A DNA stretch of 18,978 nucleotides from JABFRJ01 sp964389095 (lineage in GTDB: Bacteria; Pseudomonadota; Alphaproteobacteria; Rhizobiales; Hyphomicrobiaceae): contig CAYMEB010000077.1 in the NCBI GenBank assembly GCA_964389095.1, positions 1 to 18,978 on the forward strand, read 5' to 3'. The notes beneath the pieces are model-generated. The model did no database searches. It saw only the letters and a list, made by a program, of their open reading frames with translations, and was not told where the DNA came from. The translations under genes and the position numbers were made by a program. Positions 1 through 7,509 of this stretch are shown here, piece by piece; position 1 is the stretch's first letter, and each line of letters opens with the position of its first letter.

Positions 1-1
1 C

Positions 2-256
2 ACCGCGAAGCGGAACGATATCCACGCCCGCCGCCTGGTCCGGCAGTTCCTGGATACCTGTCTTGCCCGCACGTCGGTCGTCGCCGTCACTACATGGGGA
101 TTGAGCGATGCCACATCCTGGCTCGCCGATCCGCGCTGGGGACGTAAACGGCAGGACGGTTTGCCTTCGCGCCCTCTTCCCTTGGACGCCTCCATGGAAC
201 GCAAGCCCATGTGGCACGCCATGGATAGCGCATTCGCCGGAGCGCCCCGGCGATGA
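2..256 (+). CDS. GH10 endo-1,4-beta-xylanase, C-terminal fragment (5' end outside window)
   Basis: An open frame runs from the left edge to a TGA at 254-256 and gives 84 residues. It contains VTTWGLSD at about residue 34, then TSWL, then RPLPLD, then KPMWHAM near the end. In glycoside hydrolase family 10 the last barrel strand carries a conserved V-T-x-W-G-x-x-D segment, and the C-terminus carries the 'RPLPFD...KPAY/W' segment, so this is the end of a GH10 xylanase, which cleaves internal beta-1,4 links of xylan. The catalytic glutamates, signal peptide and start lie left of the window. The gene converges with the LOG-family gene, with 18 bases between the two stop codons. The family call rests on the tail alone, but that tail is characteristic. 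Confidence 0.8.
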   Translation, partial: TAKRNDIHARRLVRQFLDTCLARTSVVAVTTWGLSDATSWLADPRWGRKRQDGLPSRPLPLDASMERKPMWHAMDSAFAGAPRR

Positions 257-274
257 GGCGCGCGACCTGTCGGA

Positions 275-943
275 TCAGAACTGCGTCGTGACTGCCTTGG
301 CCCGGGTGTCGTCGCTCGCGTGACCGGCGGCGTGGAGTATGGTGGGCAGGATATCCTTCGCCTTGTCGACGGTCATGAAGCGAACTTCGAGCCCGGCACG
401 GATGAAGGCCTCGTCTCGCATGTGGGCCAGCAGCGCGAGGAGCGGATCCCAGAACCCGTCGATGTTGGCCAGCACGATCGGCTTCGTGTGACGGCCGAGC
501 TGGGCCCAGGTCAGCTGTTCGATCAGCTCCTCCAGCGTGCCGATGCCTCCCGGCAGGGCCACGAACGCGTCGGACCTCTCGAACATCAACTTCTTGCGCT
601 GATGCATGTCGTCGGTGACGATCAGTTCCTGAACGTCGCGCAGCATGCTTTCTTTTTCGGAGAGGAATTGCGGAATGATCCCGGTCACGCGGCCACCGTG
701 GCGCAGGACCGAGCGGGCCGTCTCGCCCATCAGACCGTTGCCGCCGCCGCCGTAGACCAACCCAACTCCCGCGCCAGCCAGGGACTTTCCCAGGGTCTGG
801 GCCGCGCGGCTGTAGGCCGGGTTATGACCGCTGCCGGAACCACAGTAGACGCAGACGGCGCGGATTCGGGCTTCTGAAGACTTCGATTGCTTCGGGGCGG
901 CCGCCGGATCGTGGCCGTTCTTCTTCGGGACTGGACGGGACAT
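275..943 (-). CDS. LOG-family protein (TIGR00730), putative cytokinin riboside 5'-monophosphate phosphoribohydrolase
   Basis: A 222-residue Rossmann-fold protein. The Lonely-Guy family hydrolyses the N-glycosidic bond of nucleoside 5'-monophosphates, releasing base and ribose 5-phosphate; many bacterial members act on AMP or cytokinin nucleotides. Seen here: the start of the fold (VCVYCGSGSG, about 30-39), the glycine-rich GGGGNGLMG loop (66-74), MHQRKKLMFE (113-122), and the signature PGGIGTLEE (131-139) with its catalytic Glu. The residues before about 28 are Lys/Ala/Pro-rich and not conserved. The frame is open upstream to an ATG at 1039, but the extra 32 residues look random, so the ATG at 943 was preferred. 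Neither start has a convincing ribosome site. It is divergent from the LysM protein gene across about 314 bases. Confidence 0.88.
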   Translation of the reverse strand: MSRPVPKKNGHDPAAAPKQSKSSEARIRAVCVYCGSGSGHNPAYSRAAQTLGKSLAGAGVGLVYGGGGNGLMGETARSVLRHGGRVTGIIPQFLSEKESMLRDVQELIVTDDMHQRKKLMFERSDAFVALPGGIGTLEELIEQLTWAQLGRHTKPIVLANIDGFWDPLLALLAHMRDEAFIRAGLEVRFMTVDKAKDILPTILHAAGHASDDTRAKAVTTQF

Positions 944-1125
944 GGTGCGTGGTGGGTTTTTTATTGCTGGTGCGACATCGGACCTTGTCTTGCACCCCAC
1001 TGCGCGGTCCGGATTACAGCGGGGTGAACCAACAACCATGCCGTCCGAGAGTGTTCGAATTATGAGGCCGCCTTCACGGATTAACCAACTCTTCGTGCGA
1101 ATTGGTTTTCGTGGGTGCGCAAGAT

Positions 1126-1154
1126 TTGCGGTTCACCCGCCGCAGGACTAGACT
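1126..1154 (+). promoter_or_regulatory. Candidate sigma70-type promoter for the LysM-protein gene
   Basis: TTGCGG (1126-1131) and TAGACT (1149-1154) are separated by 17 bases. They match 3/6 and 4/6 positions of the -35 and -10 consensus. The implied start site near 1161 leaves a leader of about 100 bases that contains the hairpin at 1216-1237. The match is moderate, and in such GC-rich DNA chance matches occur. Confidence 0.28.
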
Positions 1155-1215
1155 CGGTTGGTAGAGGGCCTGCTTCGGCCGAATGGGTCAAGCAACAGAA
1201 ATTTCGATATTTTGT

Positions 1216-1237
1216 GGCCGACTGTCGAAGGTCGGCC
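1216..1237 (+). promoter_or_regulatory. Leader stem-loop before the LysM-protein start
   Basis: GGCCGAC (1216-1222) and GTCGGCC (1231-1237) form a perfect 7-bp stem with an 8-base loop. It ends 20 bases before the chosen ATG (1258) and about 8 bases before the GGGAA ribosome site, so it could modulate initiation. No T-run follows, so it is not a simple terminator. Confidence 0.3.
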
Positions 1238-1257
1238 CCTCCTTCGGGAACATGACG

Positions 1258-3585
1258 ATGCGCAGTAGGATGAGTTTCCCCCGACGTTGGTCCAGTGCGG
1301 CGTTTGCACTGGCGCTGAGTGGCGTCCTGGCCAGTTCGGGCGTCGCGGCGCAACCAGTTCCGTCCGATCGCCCGGGCGGCGACGTGCGCCAGCGCGCCGA
1401 AGAGCTCGCGACCCAGGCCAGCCGCCGCTTCGACGAGGTTCTCGAGCAAATTGCACGTGAACCCGCGGAGCGCCCGATCCGGATCGCGCAAGCGCAGACG
1501 AAGGGCGGCGCCAGCGACGCCGATGGGAGCGCACTCGGCCAATTCCTCGATTGGGCCAATCGCGTCGGCAAGGATTACCAGGGCGTGGTGCGCCGGATCA
1601 GTGGCGGCGAGCCGCCGGTAGGCTCCGCACCGCCTCAAAACACGTCGGCGCCGGCCGCATCGCTCGGACCGGCAGCCGTGGTGGGTCAGTTCACGCCACG
1701 AAACGATCAGCCCAAGATTACGACGGCGCAGGCATCGGGAGCTACGGCGCAGACTGCTGCGCCGCCGGCCGCTCAGCCGAAGCCTGCCGCAGATCAGGGA
1801 TGGCTTTCGGACTGGATCGCTTGGTCGCAGCGCACCTACGCCGACGTGGTCGGCCGGATCTCGGGAGCACCCGGACAAGTGGCTGCTCCGGCCCAGAAGA
1901 CCTGGGATCCCGTGGCGGATGCCGCCAAGCGGGCGGTGGAAACGGCCAAGAGCCAGCCGGCGGCGGAGCCCAAGGTGACGGCACCGGCCGGCAGCGCGGC
2001 AGACGCCGCACGCGCGGTCGCGGACGCGAAGCGGAGCGCAGAGGTCAAGGCTGCCGAGGAGCGCAAAACCGCGGAATTGCGGCGTGGCCCAGAGGTCGCT
2101 CCTAGCGATGATGCCAAGAAGGCAGCGGAGGCGAAGGCCGCTGCGGACGCCAAGGCCGCCCAGGATGCTCGCAAGGTTGCGGAAGCCAAGGCTGCTGATG
2201 ACGCCAAGCGCGTCGCCGATGCCAAGGCAGCGGAAGATGCCAAGAAGGTCGCCGAGGCGAAAGCCGCTGAGGACGCCAAGCGTGTCGCGGAGGCAAAGGC
2301 AGCCGACGATGCTCGCAAGGCTGCCGAGGCGAAGGCTGCCGGGGACGCCAAGCGTGTCGCCGACGCCAAGGCCGCGGAAGAAGCCAAGAAGGCTGCCGAG
2401 GCCAAGGCTGTCGAGGATGCCAAGCGCGTCGCGGAAGCCAAGATCGCCGAAGAGGCGCGCAAGGCCGCGGAAGCTAAGGCGGCCGCCGAAGCGAAGCGGG
2501 TCGCCGATGCCAAAGCCGCGGCGGACGCGAAGAAGGCCGCCGAGGCAAAGGCTAACGAGGATGCCAAGCGCGTCGCTGAAGCCAAGGTCGCAGAAGAGGC
2601 GCGCAAGGCTGGTGAGGCGCGTGCTGCCGCGGAGGCTAAGCGCGCAGCCGATGCCGCGAAGGCCGCCGAGGCTGCAAAAGCCCAGACGACCCGAAAGGAG
2701 GCTGCGGACGCTGCGGAGGCGAATGCCAAGAAGGCAGCCGAGCTGGCCATGAAGGCCGCCGTGCAGGCCCGGCAGGCGAATGAAGCCGTCCGTTCTGCGG
2801 AAGCGCGCCGTATCGAGGCTCAAAAGGTCGCCGATGCGGTTCGCGCCGAAGTCGCGAAAGGCGTTGCGGAAGCCGATCGGGAGGCCGCCCAGAGCCGTGT
2901 GGCGAAGGCCCAGACGGCTCTCGCCGAGGCCCGCGCCGCGGCCGCCACGGCGCGTCGGGACGCGGAAGCACGCCGACTGGCGGAAACGAAAGCTTCGGAC
3001 GAGGCGCGCCGAGCGAGCCAGGCGGCCAACGGTGCCGTTTCGGCGGTGCTCGCCTACGGCGTGGCCACCGGTGCATCGGCGGCCAAGGATGCCGAGCAGC
3101 GCTTGGCCAGCGAGGGGCAGCGCGCCGCCGAGGCCTTGCGGCGTGCCGAGCAGGCCGTGAAAGCGGCCGACGACACCGTGCGCATGGCAGCCGTGCAACC
3201 GTCGCCGCCGCCGGCTCCGGCTCTTCCCAAGGTGGCGCAACAGACCCCACCGCAACCGGCGACGGTTGAAAAGCGGCCCTCGACCCGGACCCTAGCGCCG
3301 GCGCCCGTTCCGCCCGTGGCGACGCAGGCAGGTGCCAAGCCGCGACAGGCCAAAGTCCGTCGCGTGGCGGCGGCCCGGACGCAGCCGGCCTGCCGGAATG
3401 CGGGGCAGCGGATCCGGCTGCCCGGCTGGTACGTCATTCGCGGAGGAGATACCCTTTGGAACGTCGCCTTCCGCCACTACGGCGAAGGCGGTCGCTACGG
3501 CCTCATTCACAAATCGAACGTACGGCGCATCGCCAACGCAGACGTGATCCGGCCCTGCCAGCGGATCTGGTTGCCGCGCCGCTGA
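1258..3585 (+). CDS. Secreted Ala/Lys/Glu-rich (TolA-like) protein with C-terminal LysM domain
   Basis: A 775-residue envelope protein. A signal peptide is visible at the N-terminus (Arg residues, then FALALSGVLASSGVAA, then a likely cut after AQ). Two copies of a 23-residue motif follow at about 94-116 and 181-203, each DW...Y..VV.RISG. A long charged helix follows, including fourteen 12-residue repeats (about 298-465) and further Ala/Arg/Glu-rich helix to about 645, then a Pro-rich stretch. A C-terminal LysM domain (about 724-773: YVIRGGDTLWNVA ... RIWLP) should bind peptidoglycan. The helix resembles the TolA spanning domain in composition, but no TolA N- or C-domain is seen. The ATG at 1258 was chosen because GGGAA (1246-1250) sits 7 bases upstream; ATGs at 1252 and 1270 are possible. 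It is probably periplasmic and wall-bound; the precise role is unknown. Confidence 0.85.
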   Translation: MRSRMSFPRRWSSAAFALALSGVLASSGVAAQPVPSDRPGGDVRQRAEELATQASRRFDEVLEQIAREPAERPIRIAQAQTKGGASDADGSALGQFLDWANRVGKDYQGVVRRISGGEPPVGSAPPQNTSAPAASLGPAAVVGQFTPRNDQPKITTAQASGATAQTAAPPAAQPKPAADQGWLSDWIAWSQRTYADVVGRISGAPGQVAAPAQKTWDPVADAAKRAVETAKSQPAAEPKVTAPAGSAADAARAVADAKRSAEVKAAEERKTAELRRGPEVAPSDDAKKAAEAKAAADAKAAQDARKVAEAKAADDAKRVADAKAAEDAKKVAEAKAAEDAKRVAEAKAADDARKAAEAKAAGDAKRVADAKAAEEAKKAAEAKAVEDAKRVAEAKIAEEARKAAEAKAAAEAKRVADAKAAADAKKAAEAKANEDAKRVAEAKVAEEARKAGEARAAAEAKRAADAAKAAEAAKAQTTRKEAADAAEANAKKAAELAMKAAVQARQANEAVRSAEARRIEAQKVADAVRAEVAKGVAEADREAAQSRVAKAQTALAEARAAAATARRDAEARRLAETKASDEARRASQAANGAVSAVLAYGVATGASAAKDAEQRLASEGQRAAEALRRAEQAVKAADDTVRMAAVQPSPPPAPALPKVAQQTPPQPATVEKRPSTRTLAPAPVPPVATQAGAKPRQAKVRRVAAARTQPACRNAGQRIRLPGWYVIRGGDTLWNVAFRHYGEGGRYGLIHKSNVRRIANADVIRPCQRIWLPRR
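1537..1866 (+). repeat. Duplicated 23-residue Trp/RISG motif inside the LysM protein
   Basis: Codons 1537-1605 and 1798-1866 encode two equally long 23-residue segments that align without gaps. They share 10 identical residues, including G1, DW at 5-6, Tyr14, VV at 17-18, Arg20 and a terminal ISG. The linker between them is Ala/Pro/Gln-rich. This is a small duplicated structural motif, probably an amphipathic helix with conserved aromatics; I know no name for it. Confidence 0.6.
2149..2652 (+). repeat. Fourteen in-frame 36-bp (12-residue) repeats in the LysM protein
   Basis: The translation cycles every 12 residues with the form AKAAEDAKRVAE. I count 14 consecutive units from AKAAQDARKVAE to ARAAAEAKRAAD, all without indels. 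Lys2, Ala7, Lys/Arg8 and Ala11 are nearly invariant, while positions 4-6 vary between A, D, E, G and N. The DNA copies differ at many third positions, so this is an old, selected array rather than a recent slippage expansion. The period of 12 does not match the heptad coiled-coil period, so a single long charged helix is as likely as a coiled coil. Confidence 0.85.
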
Positions 3586-3619
3586 TGTCGGAGCGGGGCT
3601 GCCTGCCGTAAGGGTTGCG

Positions 3620-3648
3620 TCGACAGGCGCTGTCGGCGCGATTATAAA
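3620..3648 (+). promoter_or_regulatory. Candidate sigma70 promoter with embedded palindrome, upstream of the ABC exporter
   Basis: TCGACA (3620-3625) and TATAAA (3643-3648) are separated by exactly 17 bases and each match 5/6 consensus positions, making this the best promoter in the window. The perfect inverted repeat CGACAG-GCG-CTGTCG (3621-3635) overlaps the -35 box and the spacer, which is where a repressor would bind. The predicted start near 3655 gives a leader of about 115 bases carrying the hairpin at 3726-3744. Confidence 0.45.
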
Positions 3649-3725
3649 AAGAACGATCACGTAGGCCCGGTTGCAGCCGGCGAGTGGCCCGGGCGCTTTC
3701 CCTTGCCGTCGTCCTGTGCTGAGCC

Positions 3726-3744
3726 ACACCGGCCCTGCCGGTGT
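3726..3744 (+). promoter_or_regulatory. Stem-loop in the leader of the ABC exporter gene
   Basis: ACACCGGC (3726-3733), loop CCT, GCCGGTGT (3737-3744) form a perfect 8-bp GC-rich stem followed by TTTC. It could be a weak intrinsic terminator for the upstream LysM gene or an attenuator/stability element in the exporter leader. The T-run is short, so efficient termination is doubtful. Confidence 0.35.
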
Positions 3745-3769
3745 TTCATCGAGCCGTTGCGAGAGCCTC

Positions 3770-5710
3770 ATGCAGCGCACTGTACCCACGAGCCGCGAGC
3801 CGGCGTCGGCGCTGGAAGACCTCGCACGGCGGCTCGGAGTGAGCGATCGGCAGATCCGCGGCGTGCACGCACTGGCCCCCTACGTCTGGCCGAAGGACAG
3901 GCCGGATCTTCAAGCGACGGTCCTGTGGTCGCTGGCGCTCATGGTCGCCGCCAAAGTGGTCACGGTCTCGATGCCGTTCACCTACAAGTGGGCCACCGAC
4001 GCTCTTGTCGCAGGCACCTCGGGGCGACTGCCCGGCGGAGCCACAGGCTGGCTCATCGGGGCTCCGATCGCCGCTACGATCCTCTATGGCGTTGTGCGCG
4101 TGGCCATGACCCTGCTGGCGCAGCTGCGGGAGGGACTTTTCGCCAAGGTGGCGATGCATGCCGTGCGGCGGCTCGCGCTCGCGACCTTCGAGCACATGCA
4201 CCGTCTGTCGCTCCGGTTCCATCTGGAACGCAAGACCGGCGGCCTGACGCGCGTGCTGGAACGCGGCCGCGCGGGGATCGAGCAGATCACGCGCATGCTG
4301 CTGATGATCCTGATTCCGACCGTGCTCGAGTTCATCCTCGTTCTCGTAGTGTGCATGATCGAGTTCGATTGGCGCTACGTAGTCGTGATCAGTCTGATGA
4401 TCGTGGCCTATCTCTGGTTCACCATCAAAGCGACCGAGTGGCGGGTCGCGATCCGGCGCGACATGAACGAAAGCGATACCGAGGCCAATACCAAGGCCGT
4501 CGATAGCCTTCTGAATTACGAAACCGTGAAGTACTTCGGCGCGGAGGCGCGCGAGGCGGCGCGTTATGACCGGTCCATGGCGCTGTTCGAACAGGCCTCG
4601 ATCAAGACCTACACCTCGCTCGCGGTGCTGAACTCAGGCCAAGCCGTGGTCTTCACCATCGCGCTCACCCTGTGCATGGTGCTCTCGGCGCGGGACGTTC
4701 TGGCCGGAAGCGCATCCGTCGGCAGCTTCGTGATGGTCAACGCGCTGATGCTGCAACTCTTCATTCCGCTGAATTTCATGGGCACGGTCTATCGCGAGAT
4801 CCGGCAGGCGCTGACCGATATCGAGCGCATGATGGACGTGCTCGAGCAGAATCCCGAGATCGCCGACCGACCCGACTCCAAGCCGCTCGCGGTATCCGGC
4901 GGCACGATCCGTTTCGAGAACGTTCGCTTCAACTACGAGAGCCAGCGAACCATCCTCGACGGCCTCTCGTTCGAGGTGCCGGCGGGCAGGATGGTGGCGA
5001 TCGTGGGACCATCTGGTGCGGGCAAGTCGACCATCAGCCGCATCCTGCTGCGCTTCTACGATGTCGCGGGCGGCCGGGTGACGATCGACGGCCAGGACAT
5101 TCGTGACGTCACGCAGGCCTCGCTGCGCGCCGCGATGGGCGTGGTCCCCCAGGACACTGTGCTGTTCAACGATACGATTCTGTACAACATCCGCTATGGC
5201 CGGCCCGACGCGACGGACGAGGAGGTATTCCAGGCTGCGCGCCTGGCGCAGATCGATACCTTCATCAAGACCCTGCCCGAAGGCTACAAGACGAGGGTCG
5301 GCGAACGCGGGCTCAAGCTGTCCGGCGGCGAAAAGCAGAGAGTTGCGATCGCTCGCACGATCCTGAAGGGTCCGCCAATTCTGATGCTCGACGAGGCCAC
5401 CAGTGCCCTCGACAGCCACACCGAGAAGGAGATCCAGGATGCGCTGGACCGGGTGTCGCGGAACCGCACGACGCTGGTCATCGCGCACCGGCTCTCGACC
5501 ATCGTTCATGCGGACACCATCCTCGTCCTCGAAAAGGGCGTCCTCGTAGAGCAGGGAACCCACGCCGATCTCATGGCGAAGGGGGGACTGTATGCCTCGC
5601 TCTGGAACCGTCAGCGGCAGGCGGAGAAGGCGCGCGAAGAACTCGCTCGGACCCTCGAGGAGGCGAAGCGGACCGGGGCCATCCGAGAGGGTGATGCCAA
5701 GCTGCCTTGA
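3770..5710 (+). CDS. Atm1-type (ABCB7/HMT1-like) ABC exporter, fused permease and ATPase
   Basis: A 646-residue half-transporter of the inner membrane; family members export glutathione-linked sulfur or metal species, supporting iron-sulfur metabolism and heavy-metal resistance. The N-terminal half has about six membrane segments (from LQATVLWSLALMVAA to FVMVNALMLQLFIPLNF). The segment NESDTEANTKAVDSLLNYET, followed by VKYFGAE, is characteristic of the Atm1 branch. The ATPase half has Walker A GPSGAGKST (413-421), Q-loop PQDTVLFND, signature LSGGEKQR (517-524), Walker B ILMLDEATSALD (from 537) and the switch His in IAHRLST (573). All key residues are intact. The ATG at 3770 was chosen (GAGAG just upstream) over a 33-residue upstream extension of unconserved sequence. 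It lies 184 bases after the LysM gene and has its own candidate promoter. Confidence 0.93.
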   Translation: MQRTVPTSREPASALEDLARRLGVSDRQIRGVHALAPYVWPKDRPDLQATVLWSLALMVAAKVVTVSMPFTYKWATDALVAGTSGRLPGGATGWLIGAPIAATILYGVVRVAMTLLAQLREGLFAKVAMHAVRRLALATFEHMHRLSLRFHLERKTGGLTRVLERGRAGIEQITRMLLMILIPTVLEFILVLVVCMIEFDWRYVVVISLMIVAYLWFTIKATEWRVAIRRDMNESDTEANTKAVDSLLNYETVKYFGAEAREAARYDRSMALFEQASIKTYTSLAVLNSGQAVVFTIALTLCMVLSARDVLAGSASVGSFVMVNALMLQLFIPLNFMGTVYREIRQALTDIERMMDVLEQNPEIADRPDSKPLAVSGGTIRFENVRFNYESQRTILDGLSFEVPAGRMVAIVGPSGAGKSTISRILLRFYDVAGGRVTIDGQDIRDVTQASLRAAMGVVPQDTVLFNDTILYNIRYGRPDATDEEVFQAARLAQIDTFIKTLPEGYKTRVGERGLKLSGGEKQRVAIARTILKGPPILMLDEATSALDSHTEKEIQDALDRVSRNRTTLVIAHRLSTIVHADTILVLEKGVLVEQGTHADLMAKGGLYASLWNRQRQAEKAREELARTLEEAKRTGAIREGDAKLP

Positions 5711-5827
5711 TCCGTCGACGCCCTTTCGCGATGAGGGTTTTCGGCGGGCTTTTCGACATTTTGAGGTCGCCTGCGACCGAGAGGCAAACTAGCATCGGGT
5801 CGGTTTCGGTTCGATCCCGGGTGCCCC

Positions 5828-7243
5828 ATGCCTTGGCTTCGATCGGCTGTCTTGATCTGGTTATTCATCGCCAGCGGCGCTCGCGCCGGACCTCCCGTGC
5901 GGGAGCCGGCGCGGATCGCGTTGCTGATCGGCAATCAGAAGTACTCGGACGCCGTCGGCGCATTGCGCAATCCGCACCATGGCGTCGCACTCGTGGCCGA
6001 CGCGCTGCGCCGATTGCGCTTCAGGGTCACCGTCGTCCGCGACGGCAGCCATCGGCAGATGGATATCGCCATCAAGGAGCACATTGCAGCCGTGCGCAGG
6101 GCCGGAGCCGGTGCGATCAGCTTCTTCTATTACTCGGGCCACGGTGCGGCCGATCCCGAGACTCAGATCAATTATGTGATCCCGGTCGACGTGGCGAGCG
6201 CCGCGAACCGCAGCCTGTGGACGCGCTCGATCGAGCAGAACGACATCACCGACAAGCTCAACAGGCAGGCTCCCGCCGCCACGCACTACGTGGTTTTCGA
6301 TGCCTGCCGCAATGAACTCAAACTGCCGGGGGAAGGCCGATCGCTCGGCGCGGAAAAGGGCTTCGTGCCGGTGCCGCAGACGGCGGGTCTCCTGATCGCC
6401 TACTCCACCGCGCCAAAACAGACGGCTTCGGATGCGGGCGACGACGGGGGTACCTACGCCAAGGCGTTGGCCGAGGAGATCGTGATCCCGGGGCAGGAGG
6501 CGGTGGGGATGTTTCGCAACGTCCAGATCCGCGTGAAGCAGGCGATCGGGCAGGATCCCTGGCTCTCTTTTCCGTCGCTCCCCACGGTGTATCTGGCTGG
6601 CCAACTCGGTCCGGGCGAAACGAGCGAGGCTGCGCGGGCGTGGGAACAGGCCCGGGCCTCTGGGAGCATCCAGACGCTGGAAGCGCTGGCGGCCCAGTTT
6701 CCCGGATCCGTCTATGCAGGGCTCGCCAAGGACCGCGTCGCCATGCTGCGCAAGCAGAAGGCGGACGAGGAGAAGCGCGCCGCGGAAGCGGCACTGAAGG
6801 AAAAAGCCGGGCTCGCCCGGCTCGCCGGGCGATGGATGATCGAAACACGCTGGGCAGCACCGTGCGCGAACCCGCTCGGCCGCCTGGTGGTCGACATCCG
6901 TGCGGACGGCACGCTGCAGAGCTTCCTGCCGGCGGTCGATACGAGTGCGGCGAGTGATCAACGGAATGACCGCGTGTATGACGTCAATGTGGGCGCAGAC
7001 GGAAGTTTTCGCCTGGGGTATCGGGTGGAGAAATCGGGTGAGCGGCCGTGGGCCAACATCCTTTCGGGCAATCTGGCCCGGGGGGAGGGAACGGGCCGCT
7101 CCATGCGCGATGGTGCGCTGATCTGCTCAGGGACCTTCAAGGCCGTCCGTATGCCCGTCTTGCAGGCTGGCGCCCCGATGTCCGCGGCGCCGGCAGTCGG
7201 GACCGCGCCGGCCAGGACGAACTCCTGGCAAGCACGGCAGTGA
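5828..7243 (+). CDS. Secreted caspase-like (peptidase C14) domain protein
   Basis: A 471-residue protein with an N-terminal signal peptide (hydrophobic AVLIWLFIASGARA). A caspase-fold p20-like domain follows at about 27-265. It begins with RIALLIGNQKYSD and has the catalytic His105 in YYSGHG and Cys160 in FDACR, so both dyad residues are present. Metacaspase-type proteins cleave after basic residues, but here specificity is unknown. From about 270 to 315 there is a TPR-like helical segment (W.QA...GSIQTLEALAAQFPGSVYA), then a charged helix. The C-terminal domain (about 335-440, GRWMIETRW ... SGTFKA) is unrecognised and looks beta-rich, with two Cys that could pair in the periplasm. It follows the exporter gene by 117 bases on the same strand; no obvious terminator lies between. 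A GGG about 6 bases before the ATG is a weak ribosome site. Confidence 0.88.
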   Translation: MPWLRSAVLIWLFIASGARAGPPVREPARIALLIGNQKYSDAVGALRNPHHGVALVADALRRLRFRVTVVRDGSHRQMDIAIKEHIAAVRRAGAGAISFFYYSGHGAADPETQINYVIPVDVASAANRSLWTRSIEQNDITDKLNRQAPAATHYVVFDACRNELKLPGEGRSLGAEKGFVPVPQTAGLLIAYSTAPKQTASDAGDDGGTYAKALAEEIVIPGQEAVGMFRNVQIRVKQAIGQDPWLSFPSLPTVYLAGQLGPGETSEAARAWEQARASGSIQTLEALAAQFPGSVYAGLAKDRVAMLRKQKADEEKRAAEAALKEKAGLARLAGRWMIETRWAAPCANPLGRLVVDIRADGTLQSFLPAVDTSAASDQRNDRVYDVNVGADGSFRLGYRVEKSGERPWANILSGNLARGEGTGRSMRDGALICSGTFKAVRMPVLQAGAPMSAAPAVGTAPARTNSWQARQ

Positions 7244-7393
7244 GCGCTCCCGGGTGCAGGGCTTGCCTGGTCGTCCAAGGGGTTCGTGCCGCCGGGTCGA
7301 TCGTTCGCCATGCTCCAAGAGGCCGCTTGCATTAAGATTGGCAATTGTGCATAAGGCGGCCCTGGTTGCCACGTGCGGCCATTACCCAAGGAT
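7244..7393 (+). other. Intergenic region between the caspase-like gene and tRNA-Gly
   Basis: 150 bases without a convincing gene. The only recognisable element is the candidate tRNA promoter at 7327-7355. The stretch around 7330-7355 is markedly more AT-rich than its surroundings, consistent with a promoter. Confidence 0.5.
7327..7355 (+). promoter_or_regulatory. Candidate promoter of tRNA-Gly
   Basis: TTGCAT (7327-7332), a 17-base spacer and CATAAG (7350-7355). The -10 box matches 4/6 and the -35 box keeps the TTG core. The predicted transcription start near 7362 lies about 30 bases before the mature tRNA 5' end, a usual distance. Confidence 0.42.
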
Positions 7394-7468
<75 letters not shown>

Positions 7469-7509
7469 AAATTTCCGATTGTTCGCCTGTCGGGCCGCGA
7501 CTAGTGCTT

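Larger units (their letters stand above)
944..1257. other. Divergent intergenic region between the LOG-family gene and the LysM-protein gene
   Basis: A 314-base gap with no convincing gene. Going left to right it holds a T-run (957-962), a hairpin-forming element at 969-996 (GGTGC GACA, 8-nt loop, TGTC TT GCACC), a locally AT-richer stretch around 1050-1130, a candidate promoter (1126-1154), and a leader stem-loop (1216-1237) just before the LysM-protein start. On the minus strand the 969-996 hairpin would lie in the LOG mRNA leader if translation begins at 943. Small open frames here have no recognisable domain and were not called. Confidence 0.5.

Noticed and set aside
2149..2652. 36-bp periodic DNA as a CRISPR array
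   Set aside because: There are no spacers: units are contiguous, in frame, code for a regular helix, and differ by synonymous changes.
1081..3255. 724-residue open frame on the minus strand across the LysM-protein gene
   Set aside because: It is Arg/Leu/Gly-rich low-complexity sequence mirroring the repeated codons of the real gene, with no domain or signal. The plus strand has a signal peptide, LysM domain and ribosome site. Other long frames over the same repeat (1836-2750 minus, 2084-2752 plus) fail for the same reason.
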